A DNA stretch of 64,000 nucleotides from Gigantopelta aegis (GCF_016097555.1 NC_054703.1:2419920-2483919), one strand, 5' to 3'; shown: positions 35,699 to 45,699, counted from the first letter of the stretch. Program-made: numbers and translations. Notes: generated by a model not told the origin, from the letters alone.

Positions 35699-37539
35699 GC
35701 AGGCTGCCTTTTGCCCGAATTGAACGAAAATGCCCGAATTGCTATAACAACATTTATTCATATTAGCATTACTACCAAACAGCTATACAGAGTTGCAAAC
35801 GAATCACTACCCATATTTATATGATTTTGAGGGTAGAATGATGGGTATACATGGGAAAAAAGGTCCCAAGTTAGCACATTTCCCCCGAATATCTGTATAA
35901 TTTGACCGGCCTCGGTGGCGTCGTGGCAGGCCATCGGTCTACAGGCTGGTAGGTACTGGGTTCGGATCCCAGTCGAGGTATGGGATTTTTAATCCAAATA
36001 CCGAATCCAAACCCTGAGTGAGTGCTCCGCAAGGCTCAATGGGTAGGTGTAAACCACTTGCACCGACCAGTGATCCATAACTGGTTCAACAAAGGCCATG
36101 GTTTGTGCTATCCTGCCTGTGGGAAGCGCAAATAAAAGATCCTGCCTGTCGTAAAGAAGAGTAGCCTATGTGGCGACAGCGGGTTTCCTCTAAAAACAGT
36201 GTCAGAATGACCATATGTTTGACGTCCAATAGCCGATGATAAGATTAAAAATCAATGTGCTCTAGTGGCGTCGTTAAATAAAACAAACTTTACTTTTTTT
36301 ACTGTATAATTTTTGCCCGAATTTAAGGTTTTGCTCCAGCACTAGGGGGCCAGTTGATCCCCTGCCCCCTGTCTCGTACGATTACGATGTTGGAAGATGT
36401 CAGCAACTGGAGGCTTGCATAATATTCAGAATTGGTAACCCCCACCCCCAACCCCGCTTCTGGCGCCAATATGCGACTGGCTATATAACAAGGCTGGGGA
36501 TATCAGAAAATACCAGCAACTGGATAACCAATAATATATTAATTTGCCTTCCAACAGCTGGGATGGAGCTGGAAGTGAGGATAATGTATCAGAGTTGAAA
36601 TGATCAGGGCATATTGCTTTGAAAATACATTCGCGTTTCAAAAAATTGTCCTACAATTAAACTAGCGCTCTGCCGTGATAAAATCATGGCTACAAAAGAA
36701 GAAGTTTGTTTTGTTTAACGATACCTCTAGAGCACATTGATTTTTTTTTAAATCATCGGCTATTGGATGTCAAACATTTGGTATTTTTTTACATATAGTC
36801 TTAGAGAGGAAACCAGTTAAAAAAATGTCATTAGTAGCAAGGGATCCTTTATATGCACCATCCCACAGACAGGATAGCACATGCCACGGCCTTTGATGTA
36901 CCAGTCGTGGTGCACTGGCTGGAGGGACCCACCAACTGTCTAGAAAAATATGGGACCCTGTCACCTCCCCAACCCCAGCCCCACCACGTCCTACTCCTAT
37001 GATGCGCGGTCGATCTGGCATCGATCCCCGTCGGTGGGCCCATTGGGCTATTTCTCCTTCCAGCCAGCGCACCACGACCGGTATATCAAAGGCTGTGGTA
37101 TGTGCTGTCCTGTCTGTGGGGTGGCGCATATAAATACCCCTTGCTGCTAATCGAAAAGAGTAGCCCAGTGGCGACAGCGCGTTTCCTCTCTCAATATATG
37201 TGCGGTTCCTAACCATATGTCCGACGCCATATGACCATAAATAAAATGTGTTGAGTACGTTGTTAAATAAAACATTTCCTCTCCTAACTATGAACGATCA
37301 CATGCACTAACCTACAGCGAGATCCTCCCAGTCCCCGTTCGACGCCGCCGCTACCGTCAGTACCGCGACGACGTGGGCGGTGCTGGTGCTGATGACGTAG
37401 AGTCGTGGCAAGCCACCGTGGTCATTGATGACATACAGGAATCCAGGGTGTCGTCTGCTGGCCGCGAGACCCGAGGCCTCGTTCAACTCCGTGGTGTCAA
37501 TCTGACCCTTGATCCTTCCGTCACTGAAGGTACCGTCAC
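27046..37539 (-). CDS. partial gene: bacterial-type propeller-like protein, three 3' exons
   Basis: Exons in gene order: 37539-37312, 31325-31178 and 27472-27046 (stop TAG). Junctions are AG/GT and the split codons rejoin cleanly (G|GA, AC|A). The three exons code for about 265 residues. Conserved blocks are LNEASGLAASRRHPGFLYVI, NDHGGLPRLYV, NGDWEDLAVG, CIYIGDIGEAG, VIYRVREP, SEPNAETLMVDREGNVFLVS, GDISPLGTEVLIK, GEAVAWAADGSGYYTLGEGL and PLYFY. From memory these match, in the same order, a family of secreted or lipid-anchored beta-propeller-like proteins common in Actinobacteria; no firm function is known to me. The 5' exon(s) with start codon and any signal peptide were not found and should lie above 37540. 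A decoy copy of the last acceptor lies at 27621, and a palindromic MITE fragment begins about 12-15 bases after the stop. Confidence 0.75.
27417..27719. repeat. tandem duplication covering an exon edge and its 3' splice site
   Basis: A unit of about 150 bp (27417-27565) is repeated at 27567-27719. The copies share the gaccatctgta splice-acceptor block, the first ~50 coding bases of the last exon, and the intronic ttccaatagggccc segment. The inner copy is coding. The outer copy keeps an AG acceptor but its reading frame meets TAG shortly after GNVF. Confidence 0.85.
27830..29060. other. intronic sequence without a recognised gene
   Basis: AT-rich sequence with a possible TTAA-element left end (ttaaaggaatgctaaagc at about 27800) and a 65-residue ORF at 27954-28151 with several Cys (CGCIAMFC) but no recognised domain. 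The end near 29000-29055 (poly-C, tcctggattcgcccttag) resembles an hAT-like terminus. Confidence 0.35.
29172..29612. repeat. dispersed repeat, copy 1
   Basis: Shares, in inverse order and orientation, several blocks with 44558-45028 (aaccaaataacttccgg, cttgtgcttgaaacatgtat, ggggtacctgt, gtagtatac). No reading frame is conserved between the two, so it is a repeat and not a gene. Confidence 0.65.
29631..29762. mobile_element. short hAT-like MITE fragment
   Basis: The string cagtgccggatttataaggg through taaatccggcccagac has inverted ends and a C-rich middle. Confidence 0.45.
30098..30390 (+). mobile_element. SINE, head A (partial) with tail 1
   Basis: Starts at the B box (ggttcgatctaggatcgat), then core, tail 1 and a cttcc-rich end. 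Confidence 0.75.
30485..30665 (-). mobile_element. SINE-like element with tail 4, inverted
   Basis: (gaat)n, gtttaacgacaccccagcac, tcggctattgggtgtcaaac, then matches to 25120-25310 in reverse. Confidence 0.6.
30890..31150 (+). mobile_element. SINE, head A with tail 2
   Basis: Head gggacgtgactcagtgataa, B box, core with a deletion, and tail 2. It ends 28 bp from the coding exon at 31178-31325. Confidence 0.8.
31345..31577 (+). mobile_element. SINE, head C family, copy 2
   Basis: The strings taggtacagggttcgcagct, ctcagtgggtaggtgtaaga and gcttgaaccttaattgga are close to 10026-10290. It begins only about 20 bp from a splice acceptor of the minus-strand gene (31326). A reverse fragment follows at 31598-31680. 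Confidence 0.75.
31720..32104. mobile_element. TIR element with 9-bp target duplication (MULE-like MITE), copy 1
   Basis: Inverted ends of about 50 bp begin catcttcataaatcaaggct. The 9-bp direct repeat cgtaaatac lies at 31711-31719 and 32105-32113. It is 385 bp. A 68-residue ORF across the left end is chance. Confidence 0.85.
32855..33022 (+). pseudogene. THAP zinc-finger first exon, frameshifted
   Basis: MMVNCAVFNCNSNS gives the first Cys pair. After a one-base shift near 32898-32920 the +1 frame gives SWFRFPKNPESCFKTWTHYC and GFTPTKYSRL, a clear THAP pattern (FxxFPK, W, KYSRLC). A GT donor after 33022 would leave TG, which starts the expected third Cys codon in the next exon. THAP domains bind DNA and occur in transposases and host factors. 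The shift means this copy cannot be translated as is. Confidence 0.65.
34951..35175 (-). CDS. acidic 74-residue ORF resembling the start of P2X7-tail-like proteins
   Basis: The sequence contains SSDEELCPACANG and IKPYSFEPLIRDF, followed by an acidic stretch to a stop. The PYxFEP motif followed by acidic residues is, from memory, how many invertebrate proteins with a P2X7 cytosolic-type (ballast-like) domain begin. The zinc-binding domain itself is not in this ORF and may be on a further exon or lost. It is read towards the THAP exon, inside the same TTAA element. Confidence 0.4.
   Translation of the reverse strand: MTSSMRGKLKKLPSSMDELSDSSDEELCPACANGIKPYSFEPLIRDFVSNPGNVVLDENLDESTADEDEEATWS
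35396..35530. repeat. flank of the TTAA element, possible interrupted palindromic MITE
   Basis: Ends ttcgtggaacggggtcc, matching the ends of the palindromic MITE at 63346-63453. The opposite end (cccgttccacgacg) is at about 32151, on the other side of the TTAA element. The two may be halves of one MITE split by it. Confidence 0.4.
35620..36390. repeat. dispersed repeat copy split by a SINE
   Basis: Second copy of the repeat at 2843-3891, interrupted at 35904-36301 at a different point. It includes a poly-G run of about 41 bases at 35655-35695. Confidence 0.7.
35904..36301 (+). mobile_element. SINE, head B with tail 3
   Basis: Head B with a small deletion, core, and tail 3 (gatcctgcctgtcgtaaag, gtggcgtcgttaaataaaac). 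The duplication ctgtataattt lies at 35893-35903 and 36302-36312. Confidence 0.85.
36700..36922 (-). mobile_element. SINE, core plus tail 2
   Basis: In reverse from gtttgttttgtttaacgata to gtgcactggctggag. Confidence 0.7.
36998..37285 (+). mobile_element. SINE, head A (partial) with tail 1
   Basis: Starts gatgcgcggtcgatctgg. Core and tail 1 follow, and it ends 27 bp before the coding exon 37312-37539. Confidence 0.8.
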
Positions 37540-37569
37540 CTGGAAATGTTTTTTATTGTCCTTTATGTA

Positions 37570-38475
37570 ATATCATCATGATCATCTCGTCGTCGTCGTC
37601 GGCATCATTATCTTTATTAACATCGTCATCATCGTCGTCATTGTCATCGTCGTCGTCGTCGTCGTCATTATCATAATAATAATCATCATCATTATCATCA
37701 TCATCACCGCCTTCATTATCATTATTATTATCGTCATCATCATCGTCATTGTCATCGTCGTCGTCATTATCATAATAATAATCATCATCATTATCATCAT
37801 CATCACCGTCTTCATTATCATTATTATCATTGTCGTCATCGTCATTATCATAATCATCATCGTCAACATTATCATTGTCTTCATTATCATTGTCATCATC
37901 GTCGTCATCGTCATTATCATAATTTTCATCGTCATCATTATCATTATTATTATTATTGTCATCGTCGTCGTCATTACAATAATCATCATCGTCATTATTA
38001 TCATTGTTTTCATTATCATTATTATCATTGTCATCATCGTCGTCATCGTCATTATCATAATAATAATCGTCATCATTATCATCATCACCGTCTTCATTAT
38101 CATCATTATTATTGTCGTCATCGTCATTATCATAATCATCATCGTCATCATTATCATTGTCTTCATTGTCATCATTATTATTGTCATCATCGTCATTATC
38201 ATAATCATCATTGTCATCATTATCATTGTCTTCATTATCATTATTATCCTTGTCATCGTCGTCATCGTCATTATCATAATCATCATCGTCACCATTATCA
38301 TTGTCTTCATTATCATTATTATTATCATTGTCATCATCGTCGTCATCGTCATTACAATAATCATCATCGTCATCATCATCATCATCGTCTTTCATTATCA
38401 TTATTATTATTATTATCATCATCATCATCATAATCATCGTCATCATCATCATCACAATTACCATCATCATCATTT
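37570..38475. repeat. ATC/GTC trinucleotide tract, about 0.9 kb
   Basis: Imperfect (atc/gtc/atta)n with a visible higher-order repeat of blocks such as attatcattgtcttcattatc. It reads as Asp/Asn-rich or Met/Ile-rich in the minus frames; these are artefacts. It starts about 30 bp upstream (gene sense) of a splice acceptor. Confidence 0.9.
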
Positions 38476-38540
38476 TTGTGGGTTTGTTTTTGTTTTATGT
38501 TTGCGTTTCGTTTTATTACGGAAAAATTAAAGAAAGCAAA

Positions 38541-38750
38541 AATTTGTTTTGTTTAACGATACCAGTGAATCATACTAATTAATTAATTAATCATCGGAAA
38601 TTCGAGAATTTGTTATTATGACACGTCATCTTTAGACTCCATTTTTCCATTAGAAGCACGAATTTTTTTATCTACACACTGCCACAGACAGGGCAGCACG
38701 TACCACTGTCGTTGATATATCAGTCGTGGGGCACTGATTGGGACGAGATG
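38541..38750 (-). mobile_element. old SINE, core plus tail 2
   Basis: Diverged gttttgtttaacgatacc, then tatcagtcgtggggcactga in reverse. Confidence 0.55.
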
Positions 38751-38834
38751 CAGAGGCGGACCTAGGGTGGGGGGGCATGGGCCCGCCCCCCCCCCCCCCC
38801 CTAAATTTTACGATGGTTATAATTTTATTATATA

Positions 38835-40436
38835 CTACTCAAAAGAATTTAAGGGTCAGACGATATTTTCGACATTATTTTCTGAATGTCAATTATATTA
38901 GCTAGACCGTAATGTCACGTATGGTATTGTTCCATTTTGACGAAAGTGGGTCTAAGCAACCCATAAATGAATTAAAATCCACTGTCACTGACACTGTCGA
39001 CTAGTTCTAATGGCGAAAACATGCTTACATTTGCACGTAAATTAGGGCGAAAGCGAAAGGTCTGCTAAGTGCCCATAACTTGCTTTTTCACAAAGCGCTT
39101 CATTTGCACGCTTTGCACATGTATTCCATGTTCCCAATGCTGAATTTCCGTATAATTGGAGCTTGCGTTCGTGTACGGTGCACACTCCAAATTCGACAAT
39201 GGTACGACTTCAACTGACTATCGAAGATCGAGGAAGGGCTATTGCTTGGCTTCAGGATGGCAATACGCAAAGAAATGTTGCTCTGAGACTTGGTGTCAGT
39301 CAGAGTGTCGTTGGCCGACTGTGACAACGGTACCAAGCAACGAATTCTGTTCGAAATCGTCCACGTTCGGGAAGACCCCAAAGCACTACAAATAGAGAGG
39401 ACCGCTACACCACCAATATGGCTCTACGTCAACGCACAACCACTGCACGCCGATTACGTGACAATCTGCGGACTGCGACTGGAACTCGAGTGTCTGATCA
39501 AACCATACGCAATCGTCTGAGAGCCAATAATCTACGCTGCCGTCGCCAGGCTGTTCGACCACCACTCCTACCACGTCACAGAACGGCCAGACGTCACTGG
39601 TGCACGCTTCATCTGCGGTGGCAACGTGTTCAGTGGGGTCGAGTGATGTTCACTGATGAGTCCAGGTTTAGTCTCCAGTTCAACGACGGTTGGGTTCGTG
39701 TCTACAGACGTCCTGGGGAGCGCTTCACTGACGTTAACGTTAGACAACGTCACCGGTTCGGTGGTGGCAGCGTCATGGTGTGGGGCTGCATCTCTATCCA
39801 CCACAGGACCCCCCTCTATGTGGTGGATGGCAATCTGAATGGAATCCGCTATCTGAATGAGATTATCCGGCCGTTGGTTCTCCCAGACCTTCAGCAGATT
39901 GGCGGCGGGGCAGTTCTGCAGGATGACAATGCCAGACCCCACCGCGCCAGGGTGGTAACGGACTTTCTCAGACAACAAGGTATCGCCAGGATGGATTGGC
40001 CAGCATATTCGCCTGACTTGGCCCCAGTAGAGCACGCCTGGGACGAATTAGGCAGGGAGAGTTCGGGATAACCATGCCCCTCCGGCCAACCTTCATGATC
40101 TGGGTCAACTTCTTATGGCAGAGTGGCAGGCCATTCCCCAAGAGTTCTTCAGACGTCTGATCAACAGCATGAGGCAACGATGTGTCGAGTGTATTCGCGC
40201 CAGGGGTGGATTCACACACTATTAAACGAATGTTCTAATGTGTAAAATCCATGTTTGACAACCTTCAACTTTGACAGCATGTCATGTGACTTTCTTGTAT
40301 ACAGTGACGTTTATTTGTGGTTTTTTGTAAATGTGGAACAATAAATAATTTTTTTGGTGTACTTTACATCATCAATCTAATACACTCTGAAACTTATTTG
40401 GTTATAAATTTTTGACCCTTAAATTCTTTTGAGTAG
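38835..40436 (+). mobile_element. Tc1-like DNA transposon, near complete, inactive
   Basis: Inverted ends ctactcaaaagaatttaagg and complement at 40412-40436, flanked by TA (38833-38834, 40437-40438). It is 1602 bp, usual for Tc1. The single transposase frame carries one stop and one frameshift. Confidence 0.92.
39199..40225 (+). pseudogene. Tc1 transposase, DD34E, one stop and one frameshift
   Basis: Starts MVRLQLTIEDRGRAIAWLQD with paired helix-turn-helix. A TGA at 39322-39324 interrupts GRL/QRYQ. Then come TDESRF (first D), GGGSVMVWG, LQDDNARPH (second D) and YSPDLAPVEHAWD (E), with 34 residues between the second D and E. A +1 shift after DELGR (about 40060) leads to the normal C-terminus ending RARGGFTHY. 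About 340 codons in all. Confidence 0.9.
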
Positions 40437-40631
40437 TAATATATTAATAAAAAAAATATATATATACGATCCCCTTCCATACCTCCCCCAAAGTTCCCTT
40501 GGCATGTCATTGCCCCCATCCCCCCTCCAAATGGATTTTCTGGATCCTCCACTGAGATAACCCCAATGGGTCTACTGAGAAGCTCGATGTTCGGATCCAA
40601 GCAAGTAGTAAAAATGAGTTTAAAGTTTCCT

Positions 40632-40860
40632 TTAAATTTTTTATTGTTTAACGACACCACTAGAGCACATTGATTATTAATCATCGGCTATTGCATGTCA
40701 AACATTTGGCAATTTTGAGATATAGTCTTAGAGAGGAAACCCGCTACATGTTTCCATTAGTAGCAATGGATCTTTTAAATGCACCATCCCACAGAAAGGA
40801 TGGCACATACAACGGCCTTTGATATACCAGTCGTGGTGCACTGGCTGGAACTAGCAAGAA
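40632..40860 (-). mobile_element. SINE, core plus tail 2, headless
   Basis: In reverse from ttgtttaacgacaccactag to gcactggctggaac. A further core fragment is at 40890-40945. Confidence 0.75.
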
Positions 40861-41082
40861 CATTATAATTTGATTAACGTATAAATATAAGTAGCAAGGG
40901 ATCTGTTATAGGCACCATACCACAGACAGGATAGCACATATATTTCAATAATAGGGGACTGAGCGTAGTCCAGTGGTAAAGCGCTCGCTTGATGCGAGGT
41001 CGGTTTAGGATCGATCCCCGTCGATGGACCCCTGAGCTATTTCTTGTTCCAGCCAGTGCACCACGACTGGTATATCCTGTCT

Positions 41083-43982
41083 TAGCCCGAGTACTCTGAC
41101 TGTAAGAGAGCTAGACGGACATTTGGACATAAATACGCTCTCATTACAGTCGGAGACCAAGCTATGTATTTTTTTGGCAATTCCCGACAACCAAAATGTT
41201 GGCAAAGATTTCCGCTCTAATACCACAACAATCCTATGTTTGACGTCAGATACCTTTACATCGATCATTTTCGAGTTAACTGATTAAAAACAATCGACAT
41301 ATTAATCACTAATACACATAGTACAGAAAGAAATCCGACAGCACCCACATTCAGCTACGCTTCGTGACACTCCGTCGCAAGAATTACAAAGCTCGGTGAC
41401 CTATTTCGTGACGTTTATCACGTGATCGTCCACTAGGCGATTCGGCCTAGTAGACGGAATGGCTGAGTGGGCGATCATGTGACGCAACGTCACGATATAC
41501 TAGCAATCGGAACTCCTCGTACATTTCTACGAAATATAAACTCGGACACAATGCGTCACCATTTTGCAGTCTGGAGCTCCACGCAGTAAGACGTGTTTGT
41601 TTCGCTTGTGCACACTGCACGTGCTTTCGTGTGCTCGACTTGGGGGTCCTTCATTTCGTTGTTTTTGTCAGCGAAATGAAGTTTTCTACTGGGATGTATG
41701 CGGCCATTGGAACTGATTGAACGCTGGAACGCTTCTCGTTTCGACAGTCTGCACCACCAGGTTGGATTCTTTTTCAGCGAGATTCCTCGCCTCCACGTCA
41801 TTTCTCCGTCTGACTATGTTGACTTGTTTTTTCGTGACTCGTATGACGACCATTCTGCAGAACGCCACGGTTGTTCGCGTTTAGTCTCTACATGTCCGAG
41901 CCTGTCCTACCAGCACTGGAAGATTGACCGCCCCACTCTAAGAAGAAATAGGAAGCGGGGTCGGCCCCTACTACTCTTTCTAGACTTTACCTTGCTTTAT
42001 AATGATACCATCTCGTATCCTCCGGAGTCGGGCCCGTGCGCACCACTATACCAACCCATGACGACTGGACTATACCCTAGTCTGATACTCTACTCGTTCA
42101 GACGGATCCGGCTTCTCAAGATCTGTATTTCAGCACAGCACTACACCTTCAACGTCTATCGACTGTCAATCTAGGGGTTTTCTTGACGGGATACAACCCA
42201 TCTCGTCCCTTTAAGCTGTGCACCCAAACGGCCTTAACGAGGCCACTCGCGTGGACATATTGATCGGACTTTAAACGTTTAGATCTGCGTTCAAAATTTT
42301 ATGTCGAAATTACTTCTTTTTTGTAATATTATTAAATAGTCCGATCCTCTCTTCTTTCTCTTATTTAATTTTGGACTGTCCTTCTAAAATGCTCCAAATT
42401 ATATAAATATTCGGCCGAGCAGTCAATTCTTTTTTATTTTTGGCTTGTAACCTTTTTCTTTTTTCATTTATTCTATTAACGTTTTTACTAATTGCTATTT
42501 TCAAAATTCTGCCCATTTTCACCCCCCCCCCCCCCTCCATCCCGAGTCAGGCCACCGATCTTATCGGAGGTCGGACTCGGGATGGGCGTGTTCGAAACCC
42601 TAGTGGTATATGGGCACGTTAAACTAGTTATCATCATCATCATCACCATTTTGGACGGAACTTTTTTCAGTCACATGATCAAAACATGGCCATGGAATAT
42701 AATTGCTCATTCTGTGCTTCAGACAACTACATACAACAACAAATGCATCGAAGAGAATACGCGAGAATGATATAATACAAAAGATAACAGACACATTAGG
42801 CTTTAAACCTACTGACAGTTACAGAATATGTGACAGATGTGTAAATAAAATTATTAAATTCCAAAATAAATTTATTACAATTTCTTCAATTTTAACTAGA
42901 ATTAAATATGTTGAAGTAACCTTTTTCAGAAGTTTCTAAAACAGATTGAAAATACAAATCCATCACGAAACAATTTTTTAGTCGTCATATCTTTATATTT
43001 ACTCATGAACCACGGTTAAATCTATATCACAGTTAATGTGTGCAGTTGGCGAGCATGTTCCATAGAAATAGTGACAAGTCAGCTTTTTAAACAATCCAGC
43101 GTTTTCACATTTAAGAACAATTTCATCAAAACATCAGTCTGTTTAATCAGCTGTTTCTTGGTACAGATTGCCATTAGGTTCAGCTCCTCCAAAGAACCAA
43201 GTGGGGCTTTTTTTTAAATAGTTTATTGTGATACTGGACATTTAAAATACTAAACCATAGAACTCTTAAATGTTATAATTAAAATATTGCATTACACATG
43301 TGCTTGCATGCACCCACCCACTGTCCATGTTTAGCAACATTTAAAAAAATATCTTAAAGGTCAAATATCAGAGTTAAATTAAAATATTATGCTATTTTCA
43401 CATGTGATTGTAATAAATAACTACAATTTACTCGATCGCACACATAATATTTGCTTAAGTAACTCCAGAATAATAATTTTATAATAAAAAAAAAATGTTG
43501 TGTCAAAAGATGTTCCATATTTGATCGAACTACATTATGTTACGAACTTCGTCCTAACCGCGTCACCAAATACATGAAAATTTGGTGTATTCCTACAACT
43601 TGTGTCCGAGCCTACATCTAGCGTAGCGGAATGTGACGAGGTGTTCCGATTGGATATACTAGTAGGTCGGCGAACTTAGAATTCTGCTGTCCGGAGTTTG
43701 CCGAAGCTTAGCTGAATGTGGGTGCTGTCGGGTTTCTTTCTGTAGTGTGTGTATTAGTAATTAATATGTGGATTTTTTTAATCAATTAACTCGAAAATGA
43801 TCGATGTAAAAGTATTTAACGTCAAAAATAGGATTGTTGTGATATTAGAGCGGAAATCTTTGCCAACTTTTTGGTTGTCGGGAATTGCCAAAAAAATACA
43901 TAGCTTGGTCTCTGATTGTAATGAGAGCGTATTTATGTCCAAATGTCCGTCTAGCTCTCTTACAGTCAGAGTACTCGGGCTA
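41083..43982. mobile_element. 2.9-kb DNA element with about 280-bp inverted ends and 9-bp target duplication
   Basis: Ends tagcccgagtactctgac and complement. The inverted ends extend through cggacatttggacataaata and cagcacccacattcagct to about 41365 and 43700. The duplication atcctgtct lies at 41074-41082 and 43983-43991. Long inverted ends with 9-bp duplications suggest a Mutator-like element. No MULE transposase was recognised inside; visible are a 158-residue ORF of no known family (41698-42174), a poly-C run and a broken zinc-finger-like reading frame. Confidence 0.8.
42686..42940 (+). pseudogene. broken Cys-rich reading frame inside the long-TIR element
   Basis: MAMEYNCSFCASD runs to a stop at about 42776. 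One base shifted, ITDTLGFKPTDSYRICDRCV then NKIIKFQNKF continues. Together they give CxxC...CxxC, reminiscent of a ZAD-type or other treble-clef N-terminus. The function is unknown; it could be a captured host exon or part of the element's own gene. Confidence 0.35.
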
Positions 43983-44104
43983 ATCCTGTCTGTGGAATGA
44001 TGCATATAAAATATCCCTTGCTGCTAATAGAATAACGTAGCAGGTTTCCTCTTTAAGACTATATGTCGGAATTACCAAATGTTCGACATCAAATAACCGG
44101 CTGG

Positions 44105-44300
44105 AACGAGAAATAGCCCAATGGGCCTACCGACAAAAAAACAAAAAACAACAACAACACAACAAAAAAAACTAAAACAAAAAACCACCCTAAAAAAACA
44201 ACTAGGCAAACCCCCAAAACAACAACAAACAAACAAACAAAAACAATAACCCACCACCACCACCACAAAAAAAAAAGAGCAAAAAAACCCCAAACAAAAA
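44105..44300. repeat. A/C-rich low-complexity tract next to a SINE fragment
   Basis: 44097-44135 is a head A junction in reverse (ggctggaacgagaaatagcc). It is followed by about 160 bases of aac/aaac repeats with almost no G. Confidence 0.75.
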
Positions 44301-44557
44301 CAATTAAGCTTATAATAGTAGGCTACTATAATAGAATAACAGAATACCTGCAGTCAAGGCCAAACCAATCGAAAAACAGAATGCTAATGTTATCATTGTC
44401 AAACTGGGTCCAGTAGCTGCCTGTGGAAATTCCTGCTGCTTGAGATTATTATAGTGTTTCTTATCTCAGTCTTATCTCAGTCTTATCTGCCCTTCTATTT
44501 TGGACGTAGGAACTGGTTTACGTCAGAACCAGCCCCCAAACCAGGCGTGCGCTACAG

Positions 44558-45028
44558 GGTGTAGTATACCAAATAAAATCCCATAGGCGACCATGTTAAC
44601 GTTTTTGTTTTAAAAACACTATAGGTAATGCAATATACCAACCAAACTATGACCCATAAATACCAGTACTACAACCCATACTTCAAAGTATTAACTGAAG
44701 AAAATGGTACCTTTCGTGACTCATTTTCGGTATAACCAGATGTTTTTGCAACACCCCTAGTTTCGCACAAAATTTACAGTACAGTAGGCCCTACTTTAGT
44801 TTGACAGGTACCCCATACATGTTTCAAGCACAAGGCTACTTGACACAGTGGTACTAGATGAAATAAAATTACATACAGTTTTTACCCAGATAAATATGTT
44901 TTTGTTTTTTTTTACGACAAACATTCACATTTATCTCCAAAGACAGGACTTGTGGTATTAACTGCTCCATCAAAAGTTGGGTTCACCTCCAACTTTGACC
45001 CATCCGGAAGTTATTTGGTTTAGTACAT
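44558..45028. repeat. dispersed repeat, copy 2, inverted
   Basis: Counterpart of 29172-29612 in the opposite orientation (aggtaccccatacatgtttc, cacaaggctac, ccggaagttatttggttta). Confidence 0.65.
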
Positions 45029-45230
45029 AGAGGATATTTCATGTTTTTTGTCAAATATGATTTATATCTCATCGAGTGAAGTTTGCAATCATATCTCACG
45101 AGTCGCGCTTGTGATATGGAATTGCAAATTTCACGAGATGAGATATAAATCACATTTGACAAAAAAATATGAAATTGTCTATTGATTATATAACTTTTGG
45201 CAATTTACCTTTATTTTTAAAATGCCAGCA
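45029..45230. repeat. palindromic MITE, second copy of 20939
   Basis: The strings gtcaaatatgatttatatct, cgagtgaagtttgcaatc and their complements share the flank atataacttttggcaattta with the intron-4 copy. Confidence 0.8.
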
Positions 45231-45699
45231 GCAAGTCTATGGATGTCAACAAACCCGCTGATTGACCGAGTTACTCTTAAACACTGGACTACTCCGCAAT
45301 ATATGTAGTTCCTATGTATGGAAATTAATTTTAAAAAATTGAAAATAAAAGTACTTTATTTCAAACATTAGTAAAAGTCAATAACATCTTATTCATCTAA
45401 ATCTAAATATGTTCTCTCTTGAAATTGTACTACTGTTTCATTCGGGTTTGGGTTCGGGTATACTATTTACATGCTCATATGCCACTAGAGCTTCGAGCAT
45501 GTCTGGCCCGGGGCCGACCTCTGGATAGCCAGAAGTCTGCTCCGGGGCAGAAAATTATAAGGGCAATTTTGAATATTTACGCTAAATACTAAAACGGGAG
45601 ACTTTAAATAAATATAAATTTTGTTGGTGTAATTCTAAAAGATACTTATATCACAAATCAATAAAATAAAAAAACACCACAAAAAACCGCATATTTATT

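Larger units (their letters stand above)
38752..40556. mobile_element. short hAT-like MITE split by a Tc1 element
   Basis: 38752-38834 (cagaggcggacctaggg...) and 40437-40556 (...gattttctggatcctccactg) together align with the intact copy at 22286-22470. The Tc1 with its TA duplication lies exactly between them. Confidence 0.75.
40955..44100 (+). mobile_element. SINE, head A with tail 2, split by a 2.9-kb element
   Basis: The left part is 40955-41082 (gcgtagtccagtggtaaagc...atcctgtct). The right part is 43983-44100 (atcctgtctgtggaatgatg...tail 2). The 9-bp atcctgtct is present on both sides. Confidence 0.85.

Noticed and set aside
37553..38473. Asp/Asn-rich 306-residue ORF and a Met/Ile/Thr-rich ORF
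   Set aside because: Both are translations of the trinucleotide tract in an intron.
41698..42174. 158-residue ORF in the long-TIR element
   Set aside because: No recognisable domain, overlapping antisense ORFs of similar length, and no conserved motif. It is noted only as unassigned content.
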